Assembly (NCBI GenBank): GCA_047921215.1
Contig: JBLRWO010000014.1
Span: 1 to 64,000, forward strand
Source: RECM01 sp047921215
GTDB taxonomy: Bacteria > Bacteroidota > Rhodothermia > Balneolales > Cyclonatronaceae
Direction: 5' to 3'
Length of the DNA stretch: 64,000 nt
Shown here piece after piece: positions 27,601 through 35,030 of the stretch (the first letter of the stretch is position 1; the number at the start of each line of letters is the position of its first letter). Position numbers and translations under genes: made by a program. The notes beneath the pieces were generated by a model. It ran no database searches and had not been told where the DNA came from. It saw nothing but the letters and a program-made list of their open reading frames with translations.

Positions 27601-28259
27601 ACGGGTCTCGTGCCGACAGCATTGTTAAATCCATGCTCATGCACTCGCGAGGCGGCAGCGGCAAAATGGAACCCACCGATCTGAACGAACTGATTAGAGA
27701 ATACGTGAACCTGTCCTACCACGGCATGAGGGCAGGTAAGGAAGCAATTAATGTGGATATTCAATTGGATTTGGATGATTCTGTTAGAGATGTACCGCTT
27801 ATTGCCGAGGATTTTTCAAGGGTGATTTTAAACCTGTGTAATAATGCGTTTGATGCCTGTGCTGAGCGGAGTCGAAGTGCGATGCGGGAATGGGAGACAG
27901 TTCACAAGCACGAAGTGCGTAGTCAGGTGCCGGACATCGTGAAGGCGAAGCCGGGCGCCAAGAGGACGAAAGACGGAGGAGCGGAGACTTGGTACGTACC
28001 CAAACTTTCTGTTCGAACCCAAAAAACAGGAAACACCATCACCATCCAGATTGAGGACAACGGCCCGGGTATCCCCGATGAAATCAGAGACAAAATCCTT
28101 CAGCCATTTTTTACTACCAAGAAAGGGACCGCGGGTACCGGCCTCGGCCTCAGCATCACCAACGACATTATCAAAGCCCATGGCGGTACACTGGAAATTA
28201 AATCCCAACCTGGAAGTACGGTTTTCATCATAACCCTTTCACATAGTTCCCAAATATAA
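24675..28259 (+). CDS. Propeller-type membrane histidine kinase 4
   Basis: 1194 residues with the same plan as kinase 3: a signal segment, propeller blades (SGFLWFATQGGL, GYIWIGGELGLNR and others), a Y_Y_Y domain, a transmembrane helix near residues 840-862, a coiled coil, and a core with phospho-His near H924 and EDNGPGIP/GTGLGLSI boxes. Two oddities are visible. The signal region contains a short internal duplication (FCMQLFFCMQL). The ATPase loop after NAFDACAER carries about 37 extra residues relative to kinase 3, at the same position where kinases 1 and 2 hold palindromic elements. The ligand is presumably periplasmic and unknown. The 54-base gap from kinase 3 suggests one transcription unit for all four kinases. 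Confidence 0.92.
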   Translation: MKLLIKTCTPYFCMQLFFCMQLYAQQPIAEGGHDFNPRFEVFTLPGNVFGNSVQGMVQDHSGFLWFATQGGLVRYDGQNFVTYRYDGNNPNSLAADYIESIFLDSNGVLWLTHWQAGALTSFEPDRGVFTRYQHDPDDPESLSGNVLSTVAEDHQGYIWIGGELGLNRYDPETGTFKRFQHDPDNPNSLSYNRVRALYVDKTGTLWVGTGFQWDAESSAGGLNRYHPEDGTFTRYLHDPEDTTTLINNKVRSILEDSHGNFWIGTGGDGLHLMDREKGTFERLTNDPSDPEKLSAPWQPGTVQAGSDYSTHISSIFEDDEGRIWITAFPGGLKLFDPVSGITRHFKMGSDADELTTDFLWQTYQTSDGTLWITSGGDGQTVFKVKQFDDLFPFFDIPMSEDNIRSHGIIKDRAGHIWIARGLFLERIDRVTGSRTVITLGNTQQPVTNIWGLRLDREGYIWAGTNIGQFRGDPETSVFRLFKPPGISDEILQAFWSPFLHSSSGHFWFGAWDYGLFRYDPVTDEVVNYAHYPNDPNSLGGNIVGSIYEDVMGNIWVGGGSPFNDILNPLFLDRINLKTNRIERFFDENKQSGMVSDITEDNDGNIWFIDWIHGFKKLNTATGIFKSFNPYNSLLPSNYLLSLVNPGDGKLWLSDQSSIIEFDPETEIMSVINQNRGIRNAYDHFKSGTVADDGELFFSRRGGFHSFYPDQILQQRNNRLPDIRITGFQMIGDQNPSAAYELFEKPIWQTEAIHLTHDQNLFAFSVACFDFYDASSNQLQFMLEGYDRTWRNDIRDGETSPYINVPPGEYTFRVRGANSFGVWNMEGATMGITIMPPWWKSWWAYAFYLMLFIAGIVTVDRVQRRRVQQKERERAREKELEHAKEIEIAYRNLEVAHKNLEAAQDQLVQQEKLASLGQLTAGIAHEIKNPLNFVNNFSEVSEEMITELIEALGKGDIDESLALSKDIGDNLKKIHEHGSRADSIVKSMLMHSRGGSGKMEPTDLNELIREYVNLSYHGMRAGKEAINVDIQLDLDDSVRDVPLIAEDFSRVILNLCNNAFDACAERSRSAMREWETVHKHEVRSQVPDIVKAKPGAKRTKDGGAETWYVPKLSVRTQKTGNTITIQIEDNGPGIPDEIRDKILQPFFTTKKGTAGTGLGLSITNDIIKAHGGTLEIKSQPGSTVFIITLSHSSQI
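27856..28003. repeat. In-frame insertion at the same ATPase loop in kinase 4
   Basis: The segment contains GCTGAGCGGAGTCGAAGTGC, which resembles a short repeat I recall as common in Bacteroidota genomes, followed by a GC-rich stretch encoding KAKPGAKRTKDGGAETW. Neither part has a counterpart in kinase 3. It is a different sequence from the hairpin elements of kinases 1 and 2 but lies at the same site. The boundaries are approximate. Confidence 0.6.
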
Positions 28260-28516
28260 AAGCGTAATTAGTCCTAGTAATAGCGGAGAAAAATACAAGA
28301 TATAGGAGACCGTTGCACTCACATTTAAACCAAAAAGAAAACAGTCTGGGTGGGCACTGGTTTCGGACTCCTATAGTTCCGGGTAGTTCCGGCGCAAAAA
28401 AGACCAAGGTGACGTCCGAAATGAGAGAGTTGCCGACAAACTTGCCCGCTCAAAATCTATTTTGCCTCAAATTCGGGCATTTAAAATGTTAATTACCCCT
28501 ATGTCCCTCCGAGAAT

Positions 28517-29410
28517 TTATAAAAAACGCTTTCTGAAAGAATCGTCGATACTGCTAATTGGGATGATTATGCCAATTTCATGGGCGTTACCAAAATCGTT
28601 ATCAAATACAGTTTCTCCAAACCAAATTCGGAGTCCGGTTGCCATATATGTTTGAATAATCGTTGGAACGGAAGCATCATAAGGTTTTAAAATCGACCGC
28701 AGTTTTTGAATGCGGTTTGCAGGAGTATCTATCTCTCCATAATCGACTGCATCAGATGCTGACGTAAGGCGGGGTTTATAAACTACATCCTTTTTACCAA
28801 CAAGCTTTGGAGATGAAGGCTTGTAGTTATGCTCCAGATAGTTGATCAGAATATCTTTTGCAAAAGGGTTCATCGTCTTATACAAAGTTACATTACCAAA
28901 AAAGTACTGAAGGTTTGCATGGTTTTGAATTAATTGTGAAAATCCTTTCCAAATGGCAAAAAAGCCAAACCGGGCACGTTTTGCAGAATCATTTACGACC
29001 GACCGGCCCAGTTCAATAGCGTATGGCAGTATTTCATCACGAAACTGATCTGAATAGTCAAATAAAGTGGATGTCCGCAGGTATTGGTCACCGGCGGATA
29101 AGGCCACCTGCCCCCACTGAAACCGATAGGCTGCCACAAGTTCCTGCTCCTCATCATCATAAGCAATTAGCTGGTAATAGGCTTGTTCGCCAAAATCAAG
29201 TTTATCCAAATCATAAAGTTCCCCCCGGCCGGCACCATGCTTACTGAATATCAATTCACGTATCCTGCCGATCAGACGCATGGTTTCAGGAAAATTATTT
29301 CCCTGAAGTACATAAACGCTTAAGCCTCTGAAAGAAACAAGAGGTGTAATCTCTTGTAATTCTTGCTGAACGGAATATTTTGATTCTATCGAAAGTATAT
29401 CTGTACTCAT
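28517..29410 (-). CDS. OlsB/GlsB-like N-acyltransferase (GNAT-type, aminolipid synthesis)
   Basis: 297 residues. The N-terminal two thirds look like the acyl-ACP N-acyltransferase family that includes ornithine-lipid OlsB and Bacteroides GlsB: YRFQWG, then a long segment with ELGRSVVNDSAKRARFGFF and an IWKG motif. Such enzymes attach a 3-hydroxy fatty acid to the amino group of glycine or ornithine, the first step of a phosphate-free membrane lipid. The start ATG overlaps the stop of the upstream TANGO2-acyltransferase gene by 4 bases, so translation is coupled. The partner gene carries the expected second, O-acylating activity. The amino acid acceptor cannot be told from sequence. Confidence 0.75.
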   Translation of the reverse strand: MSTDILSIESKYSVQQELQEITPLVSFRGLSVYVLQGNNFPETMRLIGRIRELIFSKHGAGRGELYDLDKLDFGEQAYYQLIAYDDEEQELVAAYRFQWGQVALSAGDQYLRTSTLFDYSDQFRDEILPYAIELGRSVVNDSAKRARFGFFAIWKGFSQLIQNHANLQYFFGNVTLYKTMNPFAKDILINYLEHNYKPSSPKLVGKKDVVYKPRLTSASDAVDYGEIDTPANRIQKLRSILKPYDASVPTIIQTYMATGLRIWFGETVFDNDFGNAHEIGIIIPISSIDDSFRKRFL

Positions 29411-31011
29411 TGCACTAGTTCTCTTGAATAGCCAAGGCTTATTTCTTCACTTATTTTCCGTAACTGCTCTGCTCTTTCAGAATCCCTGCCTGCAAGTTTT
29501 TGAACGGCACCGGGTCTTATCGGCTCACCTAAAAACAGATTAAATGTTTTGTTTGCGGGCTTCAGAAATTCCCGGGCCAAAAGCAGCATCTCCAGATTCA
29601 GGGTGATCCCTAGCAAACTCCTAAGCCGGGCCACCGTGTTGAATCTCCACGAATTTCTGCCCTTTATATACACGGGAACAATGGTTCGGTTGTATTTTTG
29701 AGCAAGGCGTACAGGCATTTTATTCCATTGAAAATCCCTCACAAGCCCGTTATGAATCCGCCCGGTTCTGCCGGCAGGGAAAACAAGCAAAGCGTCATTT
29801 CCGGCAAAGGCCTCGTGTAGTATTTCTGCTGATTTTCTCGAATGTTGATAAAGATCCACTGGAATAATTACAGGACGCAGCGGGGAAATATGCTCTAATA
29901 CGTCGTTAACAATCATTTTTGAGGACGGGTAATACTGAAGAAGCAGGCTGAGCATCAGCAGTCCATCCAGGCCTCCGGTTGGATGATTGGCGACGAACAA
30001 AGGCCGGGATTCCGCATCGGGCATTTCAATGGAGTTCGAATGAAGCCTGCCCGTAACCCCTAAATGATTTAACAGAGCCTGTGCAAAATGACGTGCATCC
30101 AAATCCCTGGTAGCCATCAGTATTTTATTTATCGACTTTTCCATGGCCACGACCCGAATAATCGGAAACGCCCAAAATGTCAAAGAACCATGGAGGCCTT
30201 TGTTCTTTTCTTTCAACACATGTATAAGGTCGGCCTCTTTAAACGGAATCCTTTGGCCTGCTTGATAAGCCATTATATTTTGTGGATTCACGGGCAAAAA
30301 TGAGTTATGAAAAGAATTCTCAGCAGCCACGATGTCACCGGTTTTATATCGCATACGGATATAGTCCGGGCCAATCATCACATGGGTGATACTCACTGTG
30401 GCCCTGTCGGCTCGTTTCATGGCAACGGAGTAGGCTGGCAGCAACCGGCTTCTTTGATGGTGAAAACGAAGCTGGTTTTCATGCGAAACCCTCTTAATTG
30501 AACCTTTCGTCATTTTTCTGAATAAGCGGCTGCGCCATTTTTTCACTAAAGGGAAGTGCAGTGATGACGAAACAGCTGGATTTTCCGGTGCTATGATTTC
30601 ACGCAATGCAGAACCATCCCAACTCCACTGATGCGGATACGTCATACCCGAAAAGGCGAACAAATCAAATGGGCGATAGCGGGTCAGATCTTCTTCATTA
30701 AGAGCCGATGTAATTTCTCTGACAGAGGACCTAACAGCAAGTTTTTTTACAAGATGTCCCCTGCTTTCAATCGAACGATCCCCCATATTATCCTGAGGAG
30801 AGCTGTAGTTATTGAGAAGGGTAAGTACCATACCAAATTCATTTCCGCTGAGCCAGGTGCCCCCTGCTTCAGAATCCACAGGAGCTAAAAAACGGATTCC
30901 ATCAATAGCATATATTTGTGGCGGGACAGCTTCATTCCGGGTTAGTAACTCATCACGGTTAAAAACCAAACTCAAATGATCATCATGCATCTGCCAGCTG
31001 AGTGTACACAT
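29407..31011 (-). CDS. Fusion: TANGO2/NRDE domain plus PlsC-like (GlsA/OlsA-type) acyltransferase
   Basis: 534 residues made of two unrelated domains. Residues about 1-240 are a TANGO2/NRDE domain, beginning at Met-Cys with the signature FNRDE and following with GGTWLSGNEFGMVLTLLN. Residues about 285-515 are a glycerolipid-type acyltransferase with NHPTGGLDG (the acyl-transfer His/Asp motif in the Bacteroidota spacing), FPAGRTGR and VPVYIKGRNS. The second half presumably O-acylates the product of the downstream N-acyltransferase. TANGO2 proteins have been linked to acyl-CoA/lipid and heme handling, and the fusion favours a lipid role here. The reading frame is continuous across the junction with no sign of a frameshift. 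The gene lies 5 bases downstream of the DinB-like gene. Confidence 0.82.
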   Translation of the reverse strand: MCTLSWQMHDDHLSLVFNRDELLTRNEAVPPQIYAIDGIRFLAPVDSEAGGTWLSGNEFGMVLTLLNNYSSPQDNMGDRSIESRGHLVKKLAVRSSVREITSALNEEDLTRYRPFDLFAFSGMTYPHQWSWDGSALREIIAPENPAVSSSLHFPLVKKWRSRLFRKMTKGSIKRVSHENQLRFHHQRSRLLPAYSVAMKRADRATVSITHVMIGPDYIRMRYKTGDIVAAENSFHNSFLPVNPQNIMAYQAGQRIPFKEADLIHVLKEKNKGLHGSLTFWAFPIIRVVAMEKSINKILMATRDLDARHFAQALLNHLGVTGRLHSNSIEMPDAESRPLFVANHPTGGLDGLLMLSLLLQYYPSSKMIVNDVLEHISPLRPVIIPVDLYQHSRKSAEILHEAFAGNDALLVFPAGRTGRIHNGLVRDFQWNKMPVRLAQKYNRTIVPVYIKGRNSWRFNTVARLRSLLGITLNLEMLLLAREFLKPANKTFNLFLGEPIRPGAVQKLAGRDSERAEQLRKISEEISLGYSRELVQ

Positions 31012-31015
31012 AACA

Positions 31016-31573
31016 TTACTTCCTCGCCCGAATGGTAGAAGGCGCTACTCCAAAGCTCTCATCCAGCAGATGCGCCATATTCTGCTCAAGTAATCCAACG
31101 CGGATCAGCGCCTGATGGTGAATGGTATGTTCAAGATTGTAAAGTAATTCACGTTCGAAACTACTTTCGATAGACTGTACTTCGTCTGATCCCTGCTCAT
31201 AGTATCCTTCAACAAAAAGTTGTTCGGGCCACACTGTGCTACCAGAAAGTTTGTCGCAAATAGCATCGATGGTCTCAATTGCTTTCTCAGGTTTCGTTTC
31301 TATATCGTAATCTCTTGCCCGCTTATCATAATTTACAACACATTGATCTAATTCGATCGGGGTATTACCTATGGTAAACTGTCTATCGTTACACACAGGT
31401 TGTTCAGCCACTGCACCAGCCAATAAACAAGTATAAAACTCAAGAATATGGCGCATGTGCTGACCGATTGTTGCACCCGATAACCAGGTGGACTTCCTGC
31501 AATATTCGGATTCAGAAATTACCTCGAGAAAGTCTTTCAGACTGGTCAAATTTTTTATAGACGCTTGTATCAT
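31016..31573 (-). CDS. DinB-like four-helix metalloprotein
   Basis: 185 residues resembling the DinB/YfiT fold. Features are IGQHMRHILEFY near residue 35 and HTIHHQALIRVGL near residue 150. Together they give the three His expected to bind a divalent metal. The role may be a thiol-dependent transferase or a stress protein; the substrate is unknown. It is the first gene of an apparent three-gene minus-strand unit with the TANGO2-acyltransferase fusion and the N-acyltransferase, so it may act in the same lipid context. Confidence 0.7.
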   Translation of the reverse strand: MIQASIKNLTSLKDFLEVISESEYCRKSTWLSGATIGQHMRHILEFYTCLLAGAVAEQPVCNDRQFTIGNTPIELDQCVVNYDKRARDYDIETKPEKAIETIDAICDKLSGSTVWPEQLFVEGYYEQGSDEVQSIESSFERELLYNLEHTIHHQALIRVGLLEQNMAHLLDESFGVAPSTIRARK

Positions 31574-31722
31574 AATTACAAACAGTAGTATTCAGTTTTT
31601 TACTAAACTTATTTACATCATTAATGTGTTTTCATACTGCAAATCAGGGACAATTTGATGGCACACGATCTATGATCAATTTGATTATTGTTAATATAAC
31701 AGCAACTAACATATGTGTAATC

Positions 31723-32196
31723 TTATTTTATTAATGAGTAGATTTGGATTACCTCTTGAGCCACTTCCAAAAGCTCTTCTGCATTATGGAAACCGCTCGT
31801 TTTATAAAAAAGCGTACCATCGGGCTTCAGAAAAACAAGTGTTGGAAATGATTTCACTCCATAACGACTTGCAATTTCAATTCCTTCACCTTTATCTCCA
31901 TTTATCTGAAGACTCAAAAAATGTTCGTTAAAAAATTCCCCAGCGTTGCGATTTCGGTAGGTTCTAAGCTTCATCATTTGACATGGAGCACACCAGGTTG
32001 TATAAAATGATGCAAATATAAGTTTTTGCTCTTCTCCTGCCTGTTCAATTAACGATTCAATATCCAGTTCACTAAAATCTATACGATCAATTGCAATCGC
32101 GTTATTTTCAGAGCTATTTTCTGTGTACACAGTGGTGAAAGCAACTGTTGAGCTGATGGTTAATAGAAAAATCAATTTTATTACAAACATTTTCAT
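31723..32196 (-). CDS. Exported thioredoxin-fold protein
   Basis: 157 residues. An N-terminal hydrophobic signal (about 4-20) precedes a thioredoxin domain with the redox motif WCAPCQMM and the cis-Pro region SFPTLVFLKPDG. It probably reduces or maintains disulfides, or passes electrons, in the periplasm. It is the last gene of a minus-strand group with YceI-like and OB-fold proteins, separated from yceI by an intrinsic terminator, so it may also have its own promoter. Confidence 0.85.
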   Translation of the reverse strand: MKMFVIKLIFLLTISSTVAFTTVYTENSSENNAIAIDRIDFSELDIESLIEQAGEEQKLIFASFYTTWCAPCQMMKLRTYRNRNAGEFFNEHFLSLQINGDKGEGIEIASRYGVKSFPTLVFLKPDGTLFYKTSGFHNAEELLEVAQEVIQIYSLIK

Positions 32197-32225
32197 TCTT
32201 TACTTTCTAAAAATTTTAAGGTTTT

Positions 32226-32276
32226 AAAAAAAACAAACCCAAGCGTTCCATTTTGGAGCCTGGATTTGTTTTTTTG
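32226..32276 (-). terminator. Intrinsic terminator after the YceI-like gene
   Basis: On the minus strand, ACAAATCCAGGCTCC pairs with GGAACGCTTGGGTTTGT around an AAAAT loop, followed by a run of eight T. It begins 13 bases after the YceI-like stop. The T-rich flank on the other strand means it could act in both directions. Confidence 0.75.
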
Positions 32277-32288
32277 GCGTACTTTACT

Positions 32289-32867
32289 TTATTCAGATTC
32301 AAATTCTGCAATTACAGTTACCTGAACCGTTTTCGCAACGTTTTTAGATGGCCTGCCACCTGTAAATTCAATACCATAATCAGCCAATACTATATCAAAC
32401 ACACTGTTAACTGCTACAACCCCATTTGCAACTTTAATTTCAGCTTGCTCCTGCACAGGGTTTGTTACACCGCGTATGGTCATTTCTCCCTGAACATGCG
32501 CTATATGGGTGCCATCATTTAAAAAATCAATTTCCTCTATATTTGTGATAGTAGCCACGTAACGCGCTCTCGGGAAATCTTTCGTATTGAGGAATTTTTT
32601 TTGATTGAAGTGACGCTGCATCAGAGATTTTTCAAACTCAAAACTTTGCATTGGCACCACAAAAACCACTTCACCGGTGTTCACGTCAATTGTGGCTGTT
32701 GAATTGAAGTTATTGGATTCGATATCCTCAACCGGAGTAGTTGAGAAGAACTTTATATGAGTTTTTGTTGTACTTAGTTTATCGCCGGCATAAACTGAAT
32801 CTGTCAGACCTGCTATGAAGGTCATTATCACGGCTAACGCCACTATTCTAGACATTAAGTGTTTCAT
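32289..32867 (-). CDS. YceI-like lipid/isoprenoid-binding exported protein
   Basis: 192 residues with a signal peptide (ending SVYAG) and a lipocalin-like barrel of the YceI family: THIKFFSTTPVEDIES near the start, KFLNTKDFPRARYVA in the middle, and GEMTIRGVTNPV with VFDIVLADYGIEF toward the end. YceI proteins bind long-chain isoprenoids or related amphiphiles in the periplasm, and some respond to stress or high pH. It is transcribed with the OB-fold gene upstream. The neighbourhood suggests an envelope-maintenance group, possibly governed by the ECF sigma factor further upstream. Confidence 0.85.
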   Translation of the reverse strand: MKHLMSRIVALAVIMTFIAGLTDSVYAGDKLSTTKTHIKFFSTTPVEDIESNNFNSTATIDVNTGEVVFVVPMQSFEFEKSLMQRHFNQKKFLNTKDFPRARYVATITNIEEIDFLNDGTHIAHVQGEMTIRGVTNPVQEQAEIKVANGVVAVNSVFDIVLADYGIEFTGGRPSKNVAKTVQVTVIAEFESE

Positions 32868-32930
32868 AAGTTGTTTTGTTTAAATGTTGATAGGTTGATC
32901 ACTACTTTTTCTTTTTTTTTAAAACCAGTA

Positions 32931-33404
32931 CTATTTGACCATGGAACAATGATCCATAATGACGGGCTCGTACCGCTGAAAATCCTCGTCAAAATAGGTC
33001 CCCGCCCTGATGACACCTTTGAGCACTACCTGATCATTCCTGTTCAGAATGGGTTGGTTGCCATCTATTGAAGGGATTAGGGTACACTGTACGCCAGCAG
33101 GTGCATCGGAATTCGTCAGCAAAATGATTGTTTCTCCATTCATATTGTGAGAAATCCTGTTCACAACACCCTCAACTTCGAGAATTGCTGACTGGCCGTC
33201 GTCTTTCAGATACTTCTTGTTGGCCTCATCCGGATTGGCTACATACTCGTTCACTATTTGCGATACCGTTAACCGGAAGTCAGTAGCTGACGATTGAATA
33301 TCACGGTGAGGCATATTAAATAAGTAAAGTACAATCCCACCACCTATTATGAGCCCCGACACAAGCACAAGTGCAGAAATTTTAATAATCTTTTTTTTGT
33401 TCAT
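32931..33404 (-). CDS. Membrane-anchored OB-fold (tRNA_anti-like) protein
   Basis: 157 residues. One N-terminal transmembrane or uncleaved signal segment (about 7-29) is followed by a helix rich in charged residues and a small OB-fold beta barrel (ILEVEGVVNRIS, QVVLKGVIRAG). The pattern matches proteins annotated as tRNA_anti-like OB domains in Bacteroidota. Despite the name no RNA role is implied. The domain faces the periplasm by topology. It is the first gene of the OB-fold, YceI, thioredoxin group. Function unknown. Confidence 0.7.
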   Translation of the reverse strand: MNKKKIIKISALVLVSGLIIGGGIVLYLFNMPHRDIQSSATDFRLTVSQIVNEYVANPDEANKKYLKDDGQSAILEVEGVVNRISHNMNGETIILLTNSDAPAGVQCTLIPSIDGNQPILNRNDQVVLKGVIRAGTYFDEDFQRYEPVIMDHCSMVK

Positions 33405-33994
33405 AGTCTTTCAGAAATGGGTTATTGTAACGTTCTGATAGCTTTGTCGGCCTGCAACCGGATTCCTTACAAAATATTTTTAGATCAGGATCATTTTCCT
33501 GGAAGAGTGGGGTAAATACTAAAGCTTCTTAATGGATATGGCTGCTCTGGCAAATTCTTCCTAATAATGGGTGTAAAAGGTGGTTCTCCCCCCTGCCGGA
33601 TTCGCTGAAGCCCCAAAAAAATTGGCAGTGTAAGCCCGTTTACGCCCATTTGCTCCATTGGCCGGTTAAGCCAGGCCGGAGACGATCGTCCGGTTTGGAC
33701 TGACTTGATCTGATAGTGAAGGCACAAGAACGAAAATCAAGAACACCTGTCCCGGGTAAATAGCAAAATCCTTTTGATTGATATTCTTTGGGGTCAGAAC
33801 CTGTTGAAAGCTGGTTTTCCTATGAAAACAGATTTGGAGCGCAGAAAGGGCGCTTTCCGTTAACGGGTCCGGGCATTATGTCCATCATCAAACCGTCCCA
33901 ATAGAGCCACGGGTGCCAGTAGCGGCAATGGTACTGTTTCGAAAAATAAAATTACACGCTATCAGATCAACTGCCCGACTATTTACTGGATTCC
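33405..33994. other. 590-base intergenic region without a recognisable gene
   Basis: Between the anti-sigma gene and the OB-fold gene. It holds a 78-codon minus-strand frame (33491-33727) with no recognisable motif and a short palindrome (GACGATCGTC near 33682). The promoter of the OB-fold group should lie in its first 100 bases, but I cannot assign it. It may include decayed coding sequence. Confidence 0.5.
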
Positions 33995-34273
33995 TTATTT
34001 CTTAATCTCATGTAATAATTTTCTTACCAGCTCTTCTTTCTGCACTTCATTAAGCTGTTTTTTACTGTCCTGCAGATTCTTTTTCACCATTTGTTCAAGA
34101 GCAGCATCCACAAATTCAGAATACTTTACGTAACTCGAGCATTTCTGACACATAGACAAATGAATAGCCAGACGAATGCGTTCAGATTGAGTTAACGGCT
34201 CAATCGAACGCCTGTCAATCATCTCCGTGGCTTTTTTGCACGGGTAGAATAAAAGATGCATTAATCTTTTCAT
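33995..34273 (-). CDS. Probable zinc-finger anti-sigma factor
   Basis: About 92 residues if started at the ATG 1 base after the sigma-factor stop (the frame extends to 34297 with 8 more codons). It contains HLSMCQKC, the H-x3-C-x2-C signature of zinc-binding anti-sigma domains. A Lys/Glu-rich helical tail follows, with no transmembrane segment. It would bind and hold the adjacent ECF sigma factor in the cytoplasm until a signal, possibly thiol or metal chemistry at the Cys pair, releases it. The pairing with the sigma gene is strong contextual support. Confidence 0.75.
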   Translation of the reverse strand: MKRLMHLLFYPCKKATEMIDRRSIEPLTQSERIRLAIHLSMCQKCSSYVKYSEFVDAALEQMVKKNLQDSKKQLNEVQKEELVRKLLHEIKK

Positions 34274-34274
34274 T

Positions 34275-34844
34275 TCACGCTTCCCAGTGGGTTTCAATAC
34301 ATTTTTTCAGAAGCAGTTTCGCTCTGTGAACGATTTGCCAGTAATTAGACGGCGTAATTCTCAAATCCTGACATATTTCAGAAGAAGACTTTTCTGAATA
34401 GTATTTAGCAACGATTGCCATATTCCAGCCAACAGGCAGCTCATCCATGCACTGGTCCATTACCTTTTTAAAATCCGGATTATCTAAAAGATGTACATCG
34501 GCATCCCAGCTTATTGTTGATGTTGCTTCAGCCCAGCTTCCGGCATCATCGAAGTAGCCTCTCGTAACTTGTTCAACCATGTCTTCATCCAAAGGAGTTG
34601 TAGCCCACCCAAATTTGTTTTTGCTCCGATAGTAATCCACAATTTTCTTATTCAAAATGCTGAACAGCCAGGTTTTAGGTGAGCTTCTTCTTTCAAAGTC
34701 TTGTTTCGACTTAACCGCCGCCAAAAAAGTCTCCTGAACTAAGTCTTGAGCAGCACTTTGGTCTGATATTTTATAAAATGCCCAGCTAATTAGTTCATCA
34801 CTGTATTCATAGACCCACTGCGTAATATCTTTATCCGTTGCCAT
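34275..34844 (-). CDS. ECF-family RNA polymerase sigma factor
   Basis: 189 residues. Region 2 is seen as DLVQETFLAAVKSKQDFERRS (21 residues, split here as DLVQETFLAAVKS and KQDFERRS), then PKTWLFSILNKKIVDYYR. Region 4 carries a helix-turn-helix around KYYSEKSSSEICQDLRITPSNYW. The acidic insert between the regions is somewhat long. It is cotranscribed with the anti-sigma gene. Likely targets include the OB-fold/YceI/thioredoxin group downstream or the divergent flavoprotein/ergothioneine genes. Neither is demonstrated. Confidence 0.9.
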   Translation of the reverse strand: MATDKDITQWVYEYSDELISWAFYKISDQSAAQDLVQETFLAAVKSKQDFERRSSPKTWLFSILNKKIVDYYRSKNKFGWATTPLDEDMVEQVTRGYFDDAGSWAEATSTISWDADVHLLDNPDFKKVMDQCMDELPVGWNMAIVAKYYSEKSSSEICQDLRITPSNYWQIVHRAKLLLKKCIETHWEA

Positions 34845-35030
34845 TACTTAAAAGACCATTTTTAAAATGAACAAGTAATTAGGTGTAAGGAATCAATCGC
34901 TGCTGCGACAAATAAATTAAGCATAAAACGGAAAAGTCTTGAGCCTGTGAAACAATAGATTGGATTGACCACAATTGAAACAAGCGGGTTGATGGCACTT
35001 TTTCTGTGGTATGAAACTTCATTTTAATCC

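Noticed and set aside
33491..33727. 78-codon minus-strand frame in the 590-base gap
   Set aside because: No family signature or plausible domain and no good start context; probably chance or decayed sequence.
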